This document shows positions 7,496 through 7,841 of a stretch of 7,841 nucleotides of DNA, in pieces (position 1 is the first letter of the stretch; every line of letters starts with the position of its first letter). This DNA is from Gammaproteobacteria bacterium (GTDB lineage: Bacteria > Pseudomonadota > Gammaproteobacteria > Steroidobacterales > Steroidobacteraceae). The translations under genes and the position numbers were made by a program. The notes under the pieces were generated by a model that was not told the origin of the DNA, did no database searches, and worked only from the letters and a program-made list of their open reading frames with translations. The stretch lies in the NCBI GenBank assembly GCA_030038645.1, contig JASHSR010000104.1, forward strand, positions 1-7,841. Direction: 5' to 3'.

Positions 7496-7794
7496 GGGGG
7501 CGGCGGGTCGGGCGGCCGGGCGCCGGCGGTGCGCGCCGACCGACGCTCGGTGGAGCGCTCTGGTCGGCGCTCCTCGCGACGCTGATCGCCGCAGGGACGC
7601 TCGTCTTGCTCGCGCTCGCGGTCGTCTACGACGTGACCGGTCCACAGACGGTGGAGACGCTCTACAACTCGATCTTCGCGCGCCTGCTCGAGCTTTCGCT
7701 GGTCCGCCGGGGCGACCGGGTCATCCTCACCAAGGGTGAGCTCTCCGGTGTGCAGGGCGGCACCAACTCCATGCAGATCCTGCAGGTCGCTTGA
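7492..7794 (+). CDS. Chimeric ORF: membrane-protein head fused to a pyruvate kinase tail
   Basis: A TTG at 7492 overlaps the pyk stop (TTGA) and opens a 100-residue frame. Residues 1-21 are basic and Gly/Arg-rich (RGRR near the start). Residues 22-45 form a hydrophobic stretch including SALLATLIAAGTLVLLALA, a likely membrane anchor or signal segment. Residues 44-100 are the duplicated C-terminal end of pyruvate kinase. The head resembles the ORF starting at 7791 (both L-x-GRR near the start, both ALLATL-x-A), so I read it as the 5' end of gene X, the natural neighbour of pyk, cut off and joined in frame to a second pyk tail. There is no clear ribosome binding site, so expression would rely on coupling to pyk termination. 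It is equally possible that it is not expressed or is an assembly product. No function is assignable. Confidence 0.35.
   Translation: MRGRRVGRPGAGGARRPTLGGALWSALLATLIAAGTLVLLALAVVYDVTGPQTVETLYNSIFARLLELSLVRRGDRVILTKGELSGVQGGTNSMQILQVA
7621..7794 (+). pseudogene. Second copy of the pyk 3' end (tail only)
   Basis: Direct repeat copy 2. It encodes the last 57 residues of pyruvate kinase and the stop, without the catalytic barrel, so it cannot make an active enzyme by itself. Protein differences from pyk are only R435Q, S436T and L459R. Twelve other codons differ silently, and all the silent changes are at third positions. GDRVILTKGE, created by the L459R change, looks like ordinary variation among pyruvate kinases rather than decay. 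There is no frameshift or stop. The pattern says this sequence diverged while being translated and selected, most simply as the end of a different functional pyk allele. It lies in frame with the chimeric ORF from 7492. Confidence 0.85.
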
Positions 7795-7841
7795 GCGGCC
7801 GGCGCGCGCTTCGCCTCGCGCTGCTTGCCACGCTGACCGCC
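7791..7841 (+). CDS. Start of gene X, cut off by the window end (exported or membrane protein)
   Basis: The TTG at 7791 overlaps the stop of the second pyk tail, as the TTG at 7492 overlaps the stop of pyk. The 17 visible residues read LSGRRALRLALLATLTA (the first residue would be Met), a basic start followed by a hydrophobic run, as in a signal peptide or membrane anchor. Compared with the head at 7492, 7567-7590 and 7818-7841 match at 20 of 24 bases with three of four changes silent. Relative to this copy the first head carries 48 extra bases, a multiple of three. These facts favour a real coding start shared by both copies. The family cannot be named from so few residues. A later ATG or GTG beyond the window could be the true start. 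Confidence 0.4.
   Translation, partial: MSGRRALRLALLATLTA

Noticed and set aside
7515..7551. Two small hairpins (stems GCCGG/CCGGC and ACCGA/TCGGT) after pyk as a terminator
   Set aside because: Five-base stems with no T-tract, lying inside the likely coding head of gene X; chance stems are common in such GC-rich sequence.
4697..7645. 982-codon open frame antisense to pgk and pyk
   Set aside because: Same low-complexity Arg/His composition and no motif; it covers two certain genes and parts of their junctions. Length alone is not evidence at this GC content.

Overview
The window is a very GC-rich (roughly 70% by eye), densely coding stretch that looks like a chromosome of a high-GC proteobacterium. 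The GAPDH, Pgk, PykA-type pyruvate kinase and CpdA sequences all resemble gamma-/betaproteobacterial forms as I remember them. I cannot place it more narrowly without a search.

Layout. On the minus strand, 33-827 encodes a CpdA/Icc-type cyclic-AMP phosphodiesterase, followed by a GC-only hairpin just past its stop. A 239-bp divergent intergenic region (828-1066) has no gene I can support. The rest reads on the plus strand: a cation-dependent class I O-methyltransferase (1067-1729), transketolase tkt (1782-3785), type I glyceraldehyde-3-phosphate dehydrogenase gap (3787-4800), phosphoglycerate kinase pgk (4838-6013) and pyruvate kinase pyk (6044-7495). The short gaps (52, 1, 37 and 30 bp) suggest that tkt-gap-pgk-pyk is one operon, possibly with the methyltransferase as first gene. 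Transketolase supplies glyceraldehyde-3-phosphate from the non-oxidative pentose phosphate (or Calvin) pathway, Gap and Pgk carry it to 3-phosphoglycerate, and Pyk closes lower glycolysis. Phosphoglycerate mutase, enolase and aldolase are not in the window.

Two places are not ordinary. First, the gap-pgk junction holds a 13-codon mini-ORF (4800-4841). Its start overlaps the gap stop, its stop overlaps the pgk start, and it has a good ribosome binding site while pgk has none: a plausible translational relay. Second, the last 174 bp of pyk (7322-7495) recur without gaps at 7621-7794, 299 bp downstream. The copies differ at 16 positions, but 12 of the 15 differing codons are silent. Each copy is followed by the start of what looks like the same membrane or exported protein gene (gene X), beginning at a TTG that overlaps the pyk stop. 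The first gene X head runs in frame into the second pyk tail, giving a chimeric 100-residue ORF with a predicted membrane segment. The coding-like divergence implies that both units evolved under constraint. They may be a genomic duplication, an allele acquired by recombination, or an assembly chimera of two related strains. Sequence alone does not decide this.

The remainder is conserved central metabolism. I found no tRNA, rRNA, CRISPR array, insertion sequence or classical U-tailed terminator.
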